DNA of 64,000 nucleotides from Dermanyssus gallinae (GCA_003439945.1 QVRM01006451.1:714001-778000); one strand, 5' to 3'. Counted from the stretch's first letter, positions 1 through 12,299 are shown. A program made the numbers and translations. Notes: generated by a model from the letters alone, not told the origin.

Positions 1-377
1 CTCAATATATATCCGGTAAAAACAAAACATGATTCAAGCTTGTCTTTACGCGATGACATGAGCTTGATTTAAATTACCAAGTGGTTATCCGCCCAAACAT
101 ACTCTGCAGTGGCGTAATTACCAAATTGTGAGATTGCACGTTTTAATGGTGTCATCCGAGTCCTAAAGGACACACACCTAACAACCATGGTTCTCTAATG
201 CCCTTACAACATCTTTTAAATAAATAAAGTTATGTTTTCTTCAGCCTCCTTTTGGAAAAAGTACATCATAGTCATATTAATCGCTAAGTGATTGAGGTTA
301 GGTTCGAGGTTTGCATTGGAATGCGCCCCAGTTTCCCGTAAATCAAGTCCCACGCCAACAAAACCTATATCTGGTAA

Positions 378-380
<3 letters not shown>

Positions 381-418
<38 letters not shown>
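381..418. repeat. (TA)n microsatellite
   Basis: Uninterrupted AT dinucleotide tract of about 38 bp. Confidence 0.95.
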
Positions 419-512
419 TAATTGACTCTAGTACAGGAAAGATGTATGCAGAAGTGATATTTTAACTGCTAGTATAAGTCAGGCAATAGATCGCATTCTC
501 TACTTCGCAGTT

Positions 513-517
<5 letters not shown>

Positions 518-553
<36 letters not shown>
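518..553. repeat. (TA)n microsatellite
   Basis: Uninterrupted TA tract of about 36 bp. Confidence 0.95.
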
Positions 554-555
<2 letters not shown>

Positions 556-1005
556 CAGTTGTTTTAATAGCAAATGCATGTCTACATGAATCAGAAAGCT
601 GATTATATTGTTTTAAAACAAGTCAAGTGTATTGTGTTGTGAAACCTGGATCAATGCCAATATTAAACTTAAAATCGTAAAAGAAGGGCGCGATCTACAT
701 TTTGTAGTTTACAGTGGCGATCGAAGAGAAGTGCTTTAAACCACCACTTCGATCTTTAAATTTGTGGTACCTGTTTTTTCCTTGGCAGGCTCACCGGTGA
801 CGGGTGGCGTGTTATCAAGTTAGCTTGATACTTCGGAGATTCTTCGAATTCCACGCTATGTTATCTCCAGGCCTTTAAGGTTTGCGTTTCCCGCTTTAAG
901 AGGTGTCAGGACGGCAGACTCGGGAAGTCTTCGAGCCGACGCGAAATTAAGTTTCACGCAATACCTTTATGTTGTATGTATTGCTTTAAAACGAACAATA
1001 GTGTC

Positions 1006-1008
<3 letters not shown>

Positions 1009-1063
<55 letters not shown>
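1009..1063. repeat. (TA)n microsatellite
   Basis: TA tract of about 54 bp. Both strands remain open through it, which produces artefact Tyr-Ile frames. Confidence 0.95.
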
Positions 1064-1065
<2 letters not shown>

Positions 1066-1309
1066 TTCAGAGGTTTAGACAACGATATTACGCTGTTTGT
1101 ATGTAATGCGTGCACTGATTTTTTACCTATTCTAGGAAGCCATAAAAGCAACATTTTTACTAAAAAGAATCGGGATACCGGACAACCGTCGAAATAGAAT
1201 AGCATCTAGAATAACTGCCAACTTGAACCAATAAACAGAACCTGTATATATACAATATCTGTGGAAAGTTACAGTAAGAATAAAGAGTGGGATAAATGCG
1301 GACTCTAAC

Positions 1310-1350
<41 letters not shown>
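1310..1350. repeat. (TA)n microsatellite
   Basis: TA tract of about 40 bp with a single AAA interruption near 1321. Confidence 0.95.
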
Positions 1351-1353
<3 letters not shown>

Positions 1354-2384
1354 ATCTTATACTGTCAGCCTTGAAGAAGCTGTGGTTGATACAGAGTCGG
1401 TTTCTAAAATTGGTCCTCCACCATTTCTTTTGGCTAAGATGCCTGACAGAAGAGCTGTCAGAAGAACGGCGCTCAGTGTAGACCCAAAGCCTCCATACAT
1501 ACGTTTTTCGCCTCACGCAGAGGTTTAATAGAGTGCATAGTGGCGGTGACGTTCCTTTATAGCGCTTGAATCTAACTGCTAAGTAACAGGATGTGATAAT
1601 GAAAAACCAGTAAAAAAAGGCAGTCTGTGTTAATATGTTGTATCTCTAAATACGTCCAAAAACTCATAATGGTGAAAACAGTCCGAGGACCCAACAAGAG
1701 GAAATTTAGCGGTCAGTCATCCATTGGTCGACGCTTTGAATTTTGGAAAAATACTGGTGTTTTACATAAAAAACAATCCAGGTGAATCAACCTTTATAAC
1801 CTGTTTAGTACAGCTTTATTCCTCTCTTCTCTACGTATATTATGCAACTGTGTGTTTTATATTTTATATGCCATTAATGTGTTAGATAAAAGCAAGCATC
1901 CTTTATGGGCAATAAAGTAGCACATCATAAACGTTTTTACATGACAATTATTGGGAATGATGCATAATGCATTGTGTTGCCGGCGGCTAGGGTCCGTAAG
2001 AGTGGGATCTACAAACGCAATAAATCCAGGTTCTTCCCTATCCCCCTTAAGCTCAAAAATGCATGGCATTTCCTTCACCACCAGCCTCTTCTCCAACTCT
2101 GCAATCCGCGCGTTTACAACGTCACCAGATGGAAAAAAAAAGAAAACAAACAAAAAATTGATTTTTTTCTTTGCCTCCTCGCATTCTCAAATATAGAATA
2201 TTAGACACATATTGTTCGTTTATAAGCCCCCAGTACTTTAAAGGTGATATATTGTTATTTTAGTTGGGAGCCATACATTATAGAACACAGAAAAAGCTAA
2301 TTGAGGCCCAAAAATGCGTTTACGAAAAGGGGCGGTTCCATTATGCTGCACTATTTAAGTGAGGATAATAAGCAAACCTAAACT

Positions 2385-2700
2385 GCCATTAGTAATGAAT
2401 CTTCATTTAAGTTGTCGGTGTATGGCTGGTATCAAAAGTTCCGTTGTGAACACTTTAGTCTTGAGGATTAAATCCGTGAGGGACATACAAAAACCGCGAC
2501 TGGAGAAACGAAAGTGATTTTTGTCAATTGAGAAGGCTCCTAAACAGGATATATCTATTGCGAGGAGAAACTCATTTGCTAAATGGGGTTTTACACATCA
2601 ATGCCTTGAACCTTATAAGAAAATTGCCTGTTGGGTTCCTCGAACAATGAGGTCGTGAAACCTGGGTACATATTTATGATCCGTATTCACACTCCTATAT
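2385..2700 (+). pseudogene. mariner-type transposase relic
   Basis: Heavily decayed piece of a mariner transposase. Reading forward from about 2410, the frame gives VYGWYQKFRCEHFSLED, which matches the DNA-binding part of mariner proteins (W-x-x-K-F-x-x-x-x-x-S-L-E-D). A stop and then an R-x-G-x-x-K-T segment follow. About 230 bp further, in another frame, GRETWVHIYDP resembles the first catalytic block (GDETW-x-x-x-YDP), with the catalytic Asp replaced by Arg. Several stops and frameshifts separate the blocks, and I found no terminal repeats. It is clearly older than, and different from, the mariner copy at 40.7-42.1 kb. The assignment rests on these two motifs in the correct order and spacing. 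Confidence 0.55.
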
Positions 2701-4200
2701 TACCGAGAGTGATCACCTGTTGAAGCAAATTCTGTGGCAAAACCTAACCACCAGCAGTCAACCAAAAAGTGATAGTTACCATTTTTATTATTATCAGCAG
2801 TTAAGTTATGACAATAATTGAGACGAAAGCAGGTCATACGGTGACGGTGACCTATGCGTATATGACAAAATGCGTACAAAAAGTGTTTACGGAGGTAACG
2901 AGGCAATGCCCCAAGGGGTTTAGCAGCGGTTTCTCCACCGTAACTAAGCCTCCGCTCATGCGGCTTACTAGACACAGCTCCCTTTTTAAATCACCTGGTT
3001 CTATGCGATCTCTGTTCCGTCTCTACTGTGAAAACAAATTCACGTGGAACAAGCTTTGCAGCACCAAATTAGATTGTTTAGATTGAACTAAAAAAACGTG
3101 AAAACATGAAACGTGATTTAAAGTTTGCTTTGATGCTTAGATGTTACAAATTAGCCAGTGCATCGCTATTAGTAGAGAGTACGCGAAGTTACAGTACAAT
3201 GTTTCTTTTTATGCGCTTATGGTGAGGCGTGTGAGCTAATACTGTTCACGAACTATTTATCAGTTTTTTGAAAAAACTTGCAGGATCTTATATATATGCA
3301 TATATAATTAGAAAGAAGCTTTGAATGAAGCTGTATTACTAGGTTAAATTGAGACATTTTTTTTATAAAGAGTGCAACACCTTAATAATAAAATGGGTTG
3401 TTTTTAGTGCAAACGTTTTTCAGGGTGGTTTTTGAATTCTCTACACTTTTGGTTGTATTATCTTAAATAATTTTAAGGTGAAAATAATCTAAGTAGATAA
3501 CGTCAAGAAGGCTAGAAATTATGGCATTAGTATCGTATAATATCCTAAAATCTATCTAGCAACATGTTGTAGCTTGTGCGATAATGTGTGGCCACTGTTC
3601 GGCAGGCCACTGTTCGGCATTGGCTTGCTTGGAACAGTCAAGCTCCTAGCAGTGCGTTTCTTTGTTAATAGTTTTTTGTGCTGTAGAAGCTCTCAATGCA
3701 CCATGAATAGTCATATCTAACTAATACCCAGCATGATCTACATAAATTAAAGGTAAAGGTACGCCTTTGCAACAGTGCTGTGCGTTGGCCATGCCGTTGT
3801 GTTTGTGTTTCGTTATTGTAAACGATCTATATCCCGTCGCCACTATCATGTGCATTTTCTTAGAAAAATCCGCTCGGCGTCCTTTTTCACAAGGAGGCCA
3901 TAGATGCTCAGGCAGTTCATCAAATAATTTTTGAGTGTATGTCGAATCCTTACAAAGGAAAATTTCTGTGAACACTGCTGACGTGTTCACGTTCTTCATT
4001 CGAACAATGGTTCTCCTGTAATGTTTTTTTTTGTGAAACAATGTCGCATCAGCCACATCGATATGACAACAATATCTAATTTCACTGCCAATACTAAGCA
4101 TGATATTCCCCGTACGCCATTGCAAAAATGCTTATTTTCACAAACATCTACGACCTTTTGAAATCCGGATGTTCTGGCCTCGCGTTGAAGGTTTTAAAAA
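2701..4200. other. non-coding DNA, no recognisable gene
   Basis: Two open frames lie here: 2808-3086 on the plus strand (92 codons) and 3721-4125 on the minus strand (134 codons). Neither translation shows a domain, signal peptide or family motif that I recognise, and both lengths are compatible with chance. The 134-codon frame has a few Cys and His residues but no regular spacing. Confidence 0.5.
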
Positions 4201-4207
4201 CTTTATG

Positions 4208-4239
4208 TATATATATATATATATATACATATACATAGG

Positions 4240-4323
<84 letters not shown>

Positions 4324-4359
4324 ATGACATATAGAAGGAAATATATATATATATATATC
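4208..4359. repeat. long compound (TA)n microsatellite
   Basis: About 115 bp of TA with a few ATACATA and GTATG interruptions, then a 20-bp spacer containing GATGACATATAGA, then a further (TA)n at 4340-4359. The spacer motif TTTGATGACATATAGA occurs on both sides of the second tract, so part of the unit has been duplicated. Confidence 0.9.
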
Positions 4360-6640
4360 TTTGATGACATATAGAGAGAGATAGACGGGTAATATGGAGA
4401 AATCACGCGACCATATAAGGGTATGACGACAGCGGAGCCAGCCGAGCAAAGAATCAGTTAGACTGCTGCGCGTCACGCTAGTGTCGTCTTACTCGGTGAT
4501 GTAAATGTTTGCTGTTTGAACAGTGCACTGAACAAACACGGTCGGACAGAACTAGCAATTTTTCCGTACTTAGGACCCGGTGGGGTGCACTCCATCGTGT
4601 GACGAACAACTGTTTTTTTTTAAAGTTTTATAACGGCTGGTGTAATTTTATTTGCTAATATATGAGAGGTAGCAATTGTCATTGTTGTCAGCGATTGCTT
4701 TATTAGGTCGTTTGCTCGACGAAAAAAAGGCAGTAATTTCGAGCGTTTGAGTTGGTGGCAAAACTTTTCAGGATACTTGGCACAGTATAGCACTGAACTC
4801 ATCCACTATAAAGACGTTATATCCCTGTACAGTAAAGTCTTTTCTCCTCAACTATAATGTCCAATACCTATGCGGACAATAAAAGTTTGTTATAAAATAA
4901 GTTATGTAGTCGTACCTGAATAATGAGTAGGTTCACTTGTTATTGACGTTCAAGTATGTTAAATGTACAACTTATTTTTTTCTAAAGTAGATTAGTCAAA
5001 AAAATTACATACTGAATATTTGTGGCGTAAGGGGTGAAATTAAGAGCATCGTTAACCTATATACATATGATTTCAATGGCGTGTTGGTGTGAGTCTATTC
5101 CATGTCTTTTCTGAAGCAAATGGTCGGTTAATATAAATCGCTAAAACTCATGAAAAGCTTAGTCGCTTTTTGAGAAGATGGAAAATAGTTAATGTAAACG
5201 TGCGATTTAGAGAGTTTAACAATGCTGCTAGTAGTAAAAAGCTTGTTGAAACATCGGCACTATCTTTAGAGACGACTTAATCGGCACACGGGTCTGTCGA
5301 AGTAGTTTTGTCAGTTTCCATGGCGAAGATTTTAAACTGGACGATGAAGTTAAAGTTGACTTTTATCAGAACGCTCGAATTCCTTCTAAGCTCAGTAAAT
5401 GAGTGCCTCGCAAACTGAGTAACGACGTCCGCACCTCTCTTCACAATCGCTACCGTCGATCTTTGTTTTAGGCCATTTGAAAACCTACGATGAAAACTTC
5501 TACAAGGATGTAAGCAAGCAAAAATACTAACTAGAGGGCGCAGTTCCCCGAGTCAACCCAAGCAAAACGTCCACTCGAATAAGGTAATGTTGTATTGTTC
5601 GCGGACTATCAGAATCATTTACGTTGAACTTCTAAGAAGGAACCAGACAATCTGTACGGATATCTCTACTACCGATAACCCAAACGGGTTGGTAAAAAAA
5701 ATTGCGCGCGCCCTAAAAGCGTCTACAAACCGTGTAGCAACAGGAAAGGGAATCAGGCGAAGTGCTACATTGGCTGTTGGATTGCTGGAGCGCTGCTAGA
5801 TCGCGAAGTTCTGCTTTTCTTCCGAGTGTGACTGCCACTGGTTGTAGTGAGGCGGGGCACTCTGTTCCCGCAGAGTGACGAAGTATTGGCCGAATGCTGA
5901 ATCTCACTCAACTCAATGCAACTAAATTGGACGAGTCTGCACGATTCTGCTCATATAGGGAAGAATGATTTCGACACGCAGGCAGCAGTACGTTGAGCCT
6001 GCTGCTGGCCCTGCACATACCGTATAATCTACATAATGTAAATGTATGCAAAGGTTTGCGTACTGTAACAAATCGAGGAGGATTTTGTTAAAAAAAAAAA
6101 AAAATTTTAACAATAATTAATGATCGTTCAAAAAGCAGTTACAACAACAATAATTACGACAACGTCAAAACAAATCTGGACACAACTGTTGTTGTTCGTT
6201 TATTCAAATATTTTTACGTGTGAACGTGTGTGTTGCTGAACGAGAGCGCAAGGAGGGAGAGCTCGCGAAGACGGAACGCTGCAGCCGATGCTTCTCAACA
6301 ACAATTTTTTTGTGTAGAGGAGTAATTGGAAAATGCAATTTGCACACGCGAAGACCACTGCAAAAAACTTGTCTGCGAGTGTGGATCAGTAGTGTGGGAC
6401 TCCTAACCATTAAATACCAGTGATCTCCCGATCCTCCCAACCGACCGAGATTTGCATGTGCAAACACTCCAAACAATCAGGGGAGGTGTTTCTAGGAGCT
6501 AGCTTTTTCCCCGGAGGCCTGCGTGTCGTACTGCGACTATTTGCTATAGATTTTGCCATGGGTATAGTCCTAAAAAGTTGTTTTACCTCTAGCCACTGGG
6601 GCAAAGGGTTCTGTATAACCTTGCAGATGCTAGGCGGGCC
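4360..6640. other. non-coding DNA, no recognisable gene
   Basis: AT-rich sequence with only short frames. There is a poly-A/T run near 6090. The part from about 6410 to 6640 may be the 3' flank of the minus-strand retroelement fragment that follows, but I see no motif in it. Confidence 0.5.
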
Positions 6641-6689
6641 CGCCTTCAGCTTATTCGATGTTGATCCTGTTAAAAACGAAGCGGAGGCA

Positions 6690-7113
6690 CGCTGCTCCGC
6701 TCATGCTGGACACCTCACAATTGTGTGTTATGGGGTGTCTCAAAGTCCATCACCGCAGTGGACGCACGTGGGGCTGGGAGCCTTCCCGATCCTGAACAGG
6801 TCGGACTGGAAGTCCCTGTGTCCCGTCTGGACCTGGGTGGTGTGGAAGGTCAATTCTCCTACGGGCCATTTTAAATAGTCTTTGATGTTTGGTATACGCT
6901 TCCGAAGACTGACGCCTGGAGCACCCTCCTCCAGGCCGTCCCACTCTTCCTGCCTAGGCTGAACAGCACCGTCGCCAAAGCGGCCACCGCTTTCAGGTAT
7001 TCCTTCATCAGTAGCTTGGCTGCAAAAACGGGGATACCGTCTGGGCCCGGTGTCTGTCCCGGCTTAAGACGTTCCGATGCCTCGAGTACTTCCTGCGGTG
7101 TTACCGCCGGAGG
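6690..7113 (-). pseudogene. R1/Jockey-like non-LTR retrotransposon fragment, internally deleted
   Basis: Read on the minus strand from 7113 down, the frame begins with VTPQEVLEASERLKPGQTPG and then PDGIP. This is the N-terminal start of the reverse-transcriptase domain of Jockey/R1-group elements (x-L-K-x-G-K-x-P-G-P-D-G). After about 200 bp the frame breaks. A second block then reads HTTQVQTGHRDFQSDLF followed by CVHC-x(n)-H-x4-C, the C-terminal region and zinc knuckle of the same class. The whole catalytic core, several hundred codons, is missing between them near 6890, and two stops interrupt the knuckle. The order N-terminus then C-terminus shows one element with an internal deletion rather than two insertions. 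It is dead. Confidence 0.7.
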
Positions 7114-7489
7114 TATGTGTTAAAAATGTAAAACTACAATTTCTCTAAAAGTTATTTAAACGTATTGAGTTAGACGTAATAACTTACAGCAGCAGATTGC
7201 AGCACACTAGAGACACAAAGGCAAATATCTAACAATAGCGCGAATATCGATAATAGAAAGGAGAAATACTACAGACTGTTTTTGTCAGATCTTCATCCAT
7301 GCCTGTCCAGAATGGAATGTCGAACATTCTCAGGAGTTCCCAAAATACAACGAGAAGAAACTCCCAGCTAACGTCATAGAGGAGGCGCGGCAGCAGGCCC
7401 GTATTTGGGCAACTGGCTTATACGTGGCGTGGACAAACGATACTGAATGCCATTCGTTTCATCACCTTAGCTATCAAACGCCCAATGTG

Positions 7490-7665
7490 TTTAAGCACGT
7501 GACCGCTGTGTGATCAGTGAAATCCCACAATAATCTGTGCTGGGGCCTGCTCTCTGAAGCCTAGTGTACAAGGGAATTCTCGAGAGCAAAGAGTTACCAA
7601 GGAATACAATGTTCATGATGATTGCAGATAACCTAGCGTTAATAGTCGAAACAAAGTGATATCCT
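7490..7665 (+). pseudogene. R1-like reverse-transcriptase relic
   Basis: On the plus strand one frame gives SVLGPAL, a stop, SLVYKGILESKELP and then ADNLALIVETK. These match palm motifs of R1-type reverse transcriptases: the GVPQGSVLGPxLW box followed about 30 residues later by the YADDLALIV catalytic box. Tyr is replaced by Ile and the second Asp by Asn, and there are three in-frame stops. Homologous sequence may begin near 7270, but I cannot fix the ends. It lies tail-side to the minus-strand fragment at 6.7-7.1 kb and is in the opposite orientation, so it is a separate insertion or an inverted piece. Confidence 0.55.
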
Positions 7666-8299
7666 AAGACGCAACGCCCTTAGAAGAAGTCGGGTAAAAA
7701 CAGGCGGTGAACCTTACAACTAATCTTAGATCCTTAGGCTTAGTGCGAAAGAATCCTTGGGGAGCTTGAGTTAAACTTCGTATAGGTGCTTACCTGCTGT
7801 AGACGTTTAGAAGGATTTCTGGCCAGAATTGCAAAGACACATGACGTCAAACGCGTTTTATTTGATGGTCAAAAGAAGAGCAACTCAGCAACATGCAGCC
7901 TTTCTTACTGATATCGACATTTCAAAAAGTTATAGAGCCAACTGACCACCGAGTCGGGTGAGCCACTAGCGGCAAAGATAATAATGCCCTTCTGAAAAGT
8001 GGGAATACGATAGAGAACAATGGCCGGCAGTGCTTACAATATCATGAAAGTGACAAAGTTTTCTAAACTTTGGGGAGCGCTTGGACCGCAGTCGCCAAGT
8101 TGGGTGGACAGCACTTTCCTTTAACCCCATGGTTGGGGTAGCGTCGCATTGTTCCTCTGCTGGAAGGAAGCACTGAGGCATATTTCGTTCAATTCTCACA
8201 AATATATCGAGAACACAAATACACGTTAATAAAATACGAAGAGAAAAATAAACACGTAGCAGTTTGTTGTGACCTTAGTAGTAGTAGTTGCATTAGTAT

Positions 8300-9800
8300 T
8301 TACAGTGGCAGTTTTAGTATTGGTAGTGTGGTCTTCTGAGTAAGAGTGGTATCAGTTGTAACGAGTAGCAGCAACCATCCTTGTAGTAATGTTGTTAGAG
8401 AGAAAGAGAGCGAGAGAGAGATAAAGCGAAAAAGCGTCCACTGCAAGAGTGAGCAACGTCCCAAACGTCAGAGCCAAAGCCGACGCCGACCGAGCCGTGG
8501 CCGACGCACGGCGCAGATCGGACATGGGCGAGCAGCGGGAGACGACGGGTTCCGACGGGGCCGGGCGAAGCGATCTATCGACAATCAATGTTATCGCACT
8601 TTTGGGGGGGGGGGGGGGGGGAGTTAGACGGCCGCGGCTGATGGCGGTGCTGCCACTCCCTCTGCCGGTCCCCAGTGTCGGTTGCTGCGTCTCTCTTCTG
8701 TACGAGGGCCGACAGTGGTTCTCGTCGTCTCGTTGTTTGTCCCGCGACAAAACCCTTGCCCTTTCTACCCAAAGCGAGAAGGGACACGTAGTCCTGCAGA
8801 GAGAGTTTCCATGCTTGATGTGTGAAGTAAGGCATATTTGGCTTGCTGGGCAGCAGTGGCGGCGTGACTGCGTACCGGCAAACGGCCAATCGCAGTCGTC
8901 GACAACAATCCACCCAACCGGGTGGGCGATCCAGCAAGCGAGCGGGCAGACGACTTTTACGCGGCACCGCCTGTCGTCTGTCTTCTAATACTACTACTAC
9001 TAATAACAATAATAATAATAATAATAATAATAATATTAAGAATAATAATAATTGCTGCTATTACGTTCGTATACTGGATTGTCGCTTAAGAGAACTGGTA
9101 TGGGAGGCGGAAAGCAAGAAGGGAAGACGAAAGGAGATACCATGGTGCGGTGGAAGTGGTGGCGATAGTGATTGTGAAACAAAAGAAGGAACCCAGAGAA
9201 TCTCTATGAGAATTTAGAGAACAACGAACTAAGAGAAAACTGTCGAGAAAGCGAGGTAGGGCGAATGATATATGAAGAGAGAACGCGAGAGAGCGAGAGA
9301 AATAAAGAGGTATTAGAGAGGTTTTATCGCTCTCTCTATGCCTCGCGATTTGTGTATCTCGCTAGTGTCGGAGAAACTCGCGAGCGTCCGGGTCGATGTT
9401 TGAATAAAAGGCAGGCGTTTAAGCGTGCCCGCGCGTACACGACTGTCGCTTGTACTCACCCACCTCCTTTGAGTACCGTGTTAGAAGTTGTGTTTAAGTA
9501 TTCAATTTCAACTTGATCGGCCCGTTTCTTAGAGTGTGTAACAGCTGTTTGTGTCCTCCGTCGCTATCGGCTAAAAATACTCTTTTGTCTGTTTCAAGTG
9601 AGGTTGGACGAGATTGTTCTGCAAGCGATGCGTGGTAGTACAAGCAGCAGCGAGCCGACGATAGAGGCGGGGGAGGGGGAGGAATACGAGCCAGATTGGC
9701 AATCCGATGCAAAGCCCGAGGTAACTGTAAACTGGTAGACTACAACCAATGTCGTAGAGACAGCGACTGCGCTCTGCGTAACTGGGGCATGGGCATGAAC
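8300..9800. other. GC-rich, GA-rich low-complexity block
   Basis: No supported gene. The block contains GAGAGAGCGAGAGAGAG runs (8398-8425 and again near 9270-9330), CGN repeats, an 18-bp G run (8604-8621) and a short (AAT)n (about 9006-9037). Frames of up to 179 codons are open on several overlapping phases, as expected from low stop-codon frequency, and none resembles a known protein. GAGA-type and CpG-rich composition is common in arthropod promoters and 5' UTRs, so this could be regulatory DNA. That is inference only. Confidence 0.4.
8604..8621 (+). repeat. poly-G run (about 18)
   Basis: Uninterrupted run of G on the plus strand, followed by AGTTAGACGG. It lies within the GC-rich block. 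Confidence 0.95.
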
Positions 9801-10139
9801 AATAACAAACAGCGGCAGCCAAAAAAGCTGATAACGCGCCTAATGTCCCGAAGCCGACGTATCAAACTTGCGAACATGCACTGCGACGCAGAACGCGGAA
9901 TAGCGTAATTACGCAGGATTCCATCAAAATCCACGCGCCATACGTTTCATCGTAGGTGCCACTCGACGGAAGTTTCACAGGTCACAAGGTCAGCGACTTC
10001 GACTATGCCTGTGTCGCGTGCAAGGGAAGGTAATCAAGTTGAGTCGGCTCTAGGCAGCAATACGAACAAACCCTAAGGCAATGCAGAATGCACATGTGTC
10101 ACTAGCAGCCTGCGTGACTAGTGCAGGGCTTACAAACCC

Positions 10140-11490
10140 ACTAAACCCGGTTTCCTTCCCACGTTCCCAGGCTCGATAATACTTGGCATTTCTTCGAAGC
10201 CATGGAAGAGGCGTCCCTGCCATTTCTTCTTAATTCAGCTATGTCTTCGTCTATCTTTCTGCATATTTACATGCATTCACATAGGGAACGTATGCCAAAT
10301 ATACTCCGTCCTGAAAGGGTGCGTTATAAACTTAAGGGCCTGGCCGCACTTCTCCTCCCACTTCCCTCGGCTCCTCATTCGACCGCTCTCCTGAGACTGC
10401 CGCGTAAACTTCTCCCGCCTAGCGGTTTCCTCGATCGTTGCTTCTTTCTCCCGTCAGTAAATCTCATAGCAGCATCTTAATCACGACCAAGAGGGCTTCT
10501 GTCGAGGCTGTCCGGTACGCTCGATTGACCGTCATTACTAGTATCCGTACACACCCTAATCTTTGGCTTAAGGCGGTCCGCTGGGCCTATGCCAGGACAT
10601 GTCTTACATGTGCCGCTCTGGTTAACCCCGCGTCAAGAGTGACTCCAAGGTCTGCCTCTTCCCAATTTCTATCGGTTGGCCCGCCATCATAAGGCAAACT
10701 CCCTTTGTCTTCTTTAGGCTCGTGAGATACAGCGCCTTAGTCGTATGCGGTGCAAGCGTCAGATGATTGCGGTCCATCCACTCCATCGCCATGATAAAGC
10801 TTCGTTGGCTAGCTTCTGTAGCGCCTTTTCGGTCCGCGCCGTGGACATTGGGATTAGTCATCCGCATAAGCCATCAGGATTAGGTCATCTGCATAGGCTA
10901 TCAGGATTAGGTCATCCGCATAGGCCAACAGCTCAGCCCCTTCAAGGTAGTTGTTAATGTCCAGCACCTCGTCGTAGCCCAAGTTCCAGAGGACAGGTCC
11001 CATAATCGAACTCTGTGGGATCCCAGCAGTAGCCCTGTACTCTCGACCCTCTTTAGCCAGACTTTGTTCATCTAGGTAGTATGAAATCATTCAACAGAGG
11101 TACGTAGGTATTGCCTTTCTCTTCGCGTGTACCACTACTTTCCAATTCATCGTGTTGAAGGCATTTTTAACATTCATTGTCCTATTTTCTCGTGCGTTAC
11201 TATGCGCTCTATTGTATCCTCTATCCTTTATTGACGCTACTAGTTTATTTAGTAACTTAGGGCGCTTTTTGGTCCCCTCTTTAATCTCTGTTTTCGCGAG
11301 ATGATGTGATTCGCACAGTCTTACTAAGCATTCTATTCGTTGCTTCAACGGCGTTCTCAACTCGTTTTTCTAAAAGCTCTTCTAGAATCGTTGTTCTTCC
11401 GTCTGTCTTCTTTCTTCCCGGTAATCCAGAGGCGGTTCTATTTCTGAATTCTGACTGCTGGTCAGTCATCGCGTAAGAGATGTGTCCGCT
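10140..11490 (-). pseudogene. R1-like non-LTR retrotransposon, decayed
   Basis: The minus strand carries reverse-transcriptase motifs in the correct order. NVKNAFNTMNW (about 11130-11176) is the palm block with the first catalytic region. AGIPQSSIMGPVLWNLGYDEVL (about 10965-11030) follows, then the YADD box, then HGADRKGATEASQRSF...MEWMDRN...LTLAPHTTKALYL, the thumb-side block. Farther down, EGNRV-type residues near 10150 may be the end of the C-terminal knuckle region. Frames change at least three times and there are stops, so it is inactive. The YADD box is present three times owing to a 27-bp tandem repeat, listed separately. I see no 5' end, and the upstream part above 11200 is barely recognisable. 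Confidence 0.75.
10851..10930 (-). repeat. 27-bp tandem repeat encoding three YADD boxes
   Basis: The 12-bp core GTCATCCGCATA (minus sense TATGCGGATGAC, Tyr-Ala-Asp-Asp) occurs at 10857, 10884 and 10911, exactly 27 bp apart. The middle copy has one C-to-T change that is silent. In the minus reading frame this gives LAYADDLIL, IAYADDLIL and MAYADD. The last copy lacks one base of GGATTAGGTCATC, which puts a stop directly after the third YADD. Confidence 0.9.
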
Positions 11491-12202
11491 CCCGATCTCG
11501 GTCTTTTCTCCTCCCTTTTTATTTTACATTTGTCTCCGATCTCTCCTCTGATTGTCCATCGCTTGCCCTACCTAGGAGTTGGCGAGCCTTCTCCTAGTAT
11601 ATGAAATTGCGCGTATATGAGATACTCTGAAAATATATATCTGCTATATATCTTTATGTTGCACTAAACACTCTGCTGCCCTGCGTTTATGGCACTGTTT
11701 CACACTGCTTTTTAGCTCGTTGGGTACTGCTCTAGTTTCGTACGACCGTAGTTCTGTTCAGATCTGTCTGCATTTTTGGCGCCAAAATAGCTAGGCGACC
11801 GACCGTTATGAAACCGCTGGCATCCCCACTGGTGGCGCCAGTAGCGTTGACTTCACAATACGATTTCACCTCAAAGGCTCCACTAATGCACACCATTTCG
11901 GAGTTCAACGATGCACTGCATGCAAGTCAGGGCACTTAATTGCTAATACAAAGTGCACTAATTCAGGCTAGTACTAAAATCGGTTTCACAGGTCTACAGA
12001 AAACACGTCCGCACAATTCGATTTCAAATTCGGAACTGATTTCTAAGGTATATTTTGCTACATTGTCTTAATTTTCAATTCCGCGTGTTGCTCACCGCCA
12101 ATATAATTTACCAACGAGTGTCAAAAGTTTTGCTATATCGCCAGTTAGGCTAACATAATTGCCGCTAAATTAAGGTCTAAATGGCAATAAATTCTAATAA
12201 AA

Positions 12203-12203
<1 letters not shown>

Positions 12204-12296
<93 letters not shown>
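12204..12296. repeat. (TA)n microsatellite
   Basis: About 93 bp of TA, with GTATATG interruptions at the left end. Confidence 0.95.

Positions 12297-12299
<3 letters not shown>

Larger units (their letters stand above)
1..2384. other. AT-rich non-coding DNA with four (TA)n tracts
   Basis: No supported gene. The stretch holds (TA)n tracts at about 381-418, 518-553, 1009-1063 and 1310-1350 and otherwise unremarkable AT-rich sequence. Open frames here are short or run through the TA repeats as alternating Tyr-Ile, so I do not treat them as genes. Confidence 0.7.

Noticed and set aside
8449..9009. 179- and 144-codon overlapping frames
   Set aside because: High GC and a G18 run keep several frames open. 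The products contain only low-complexity Gly, Arg and Pro stretches.
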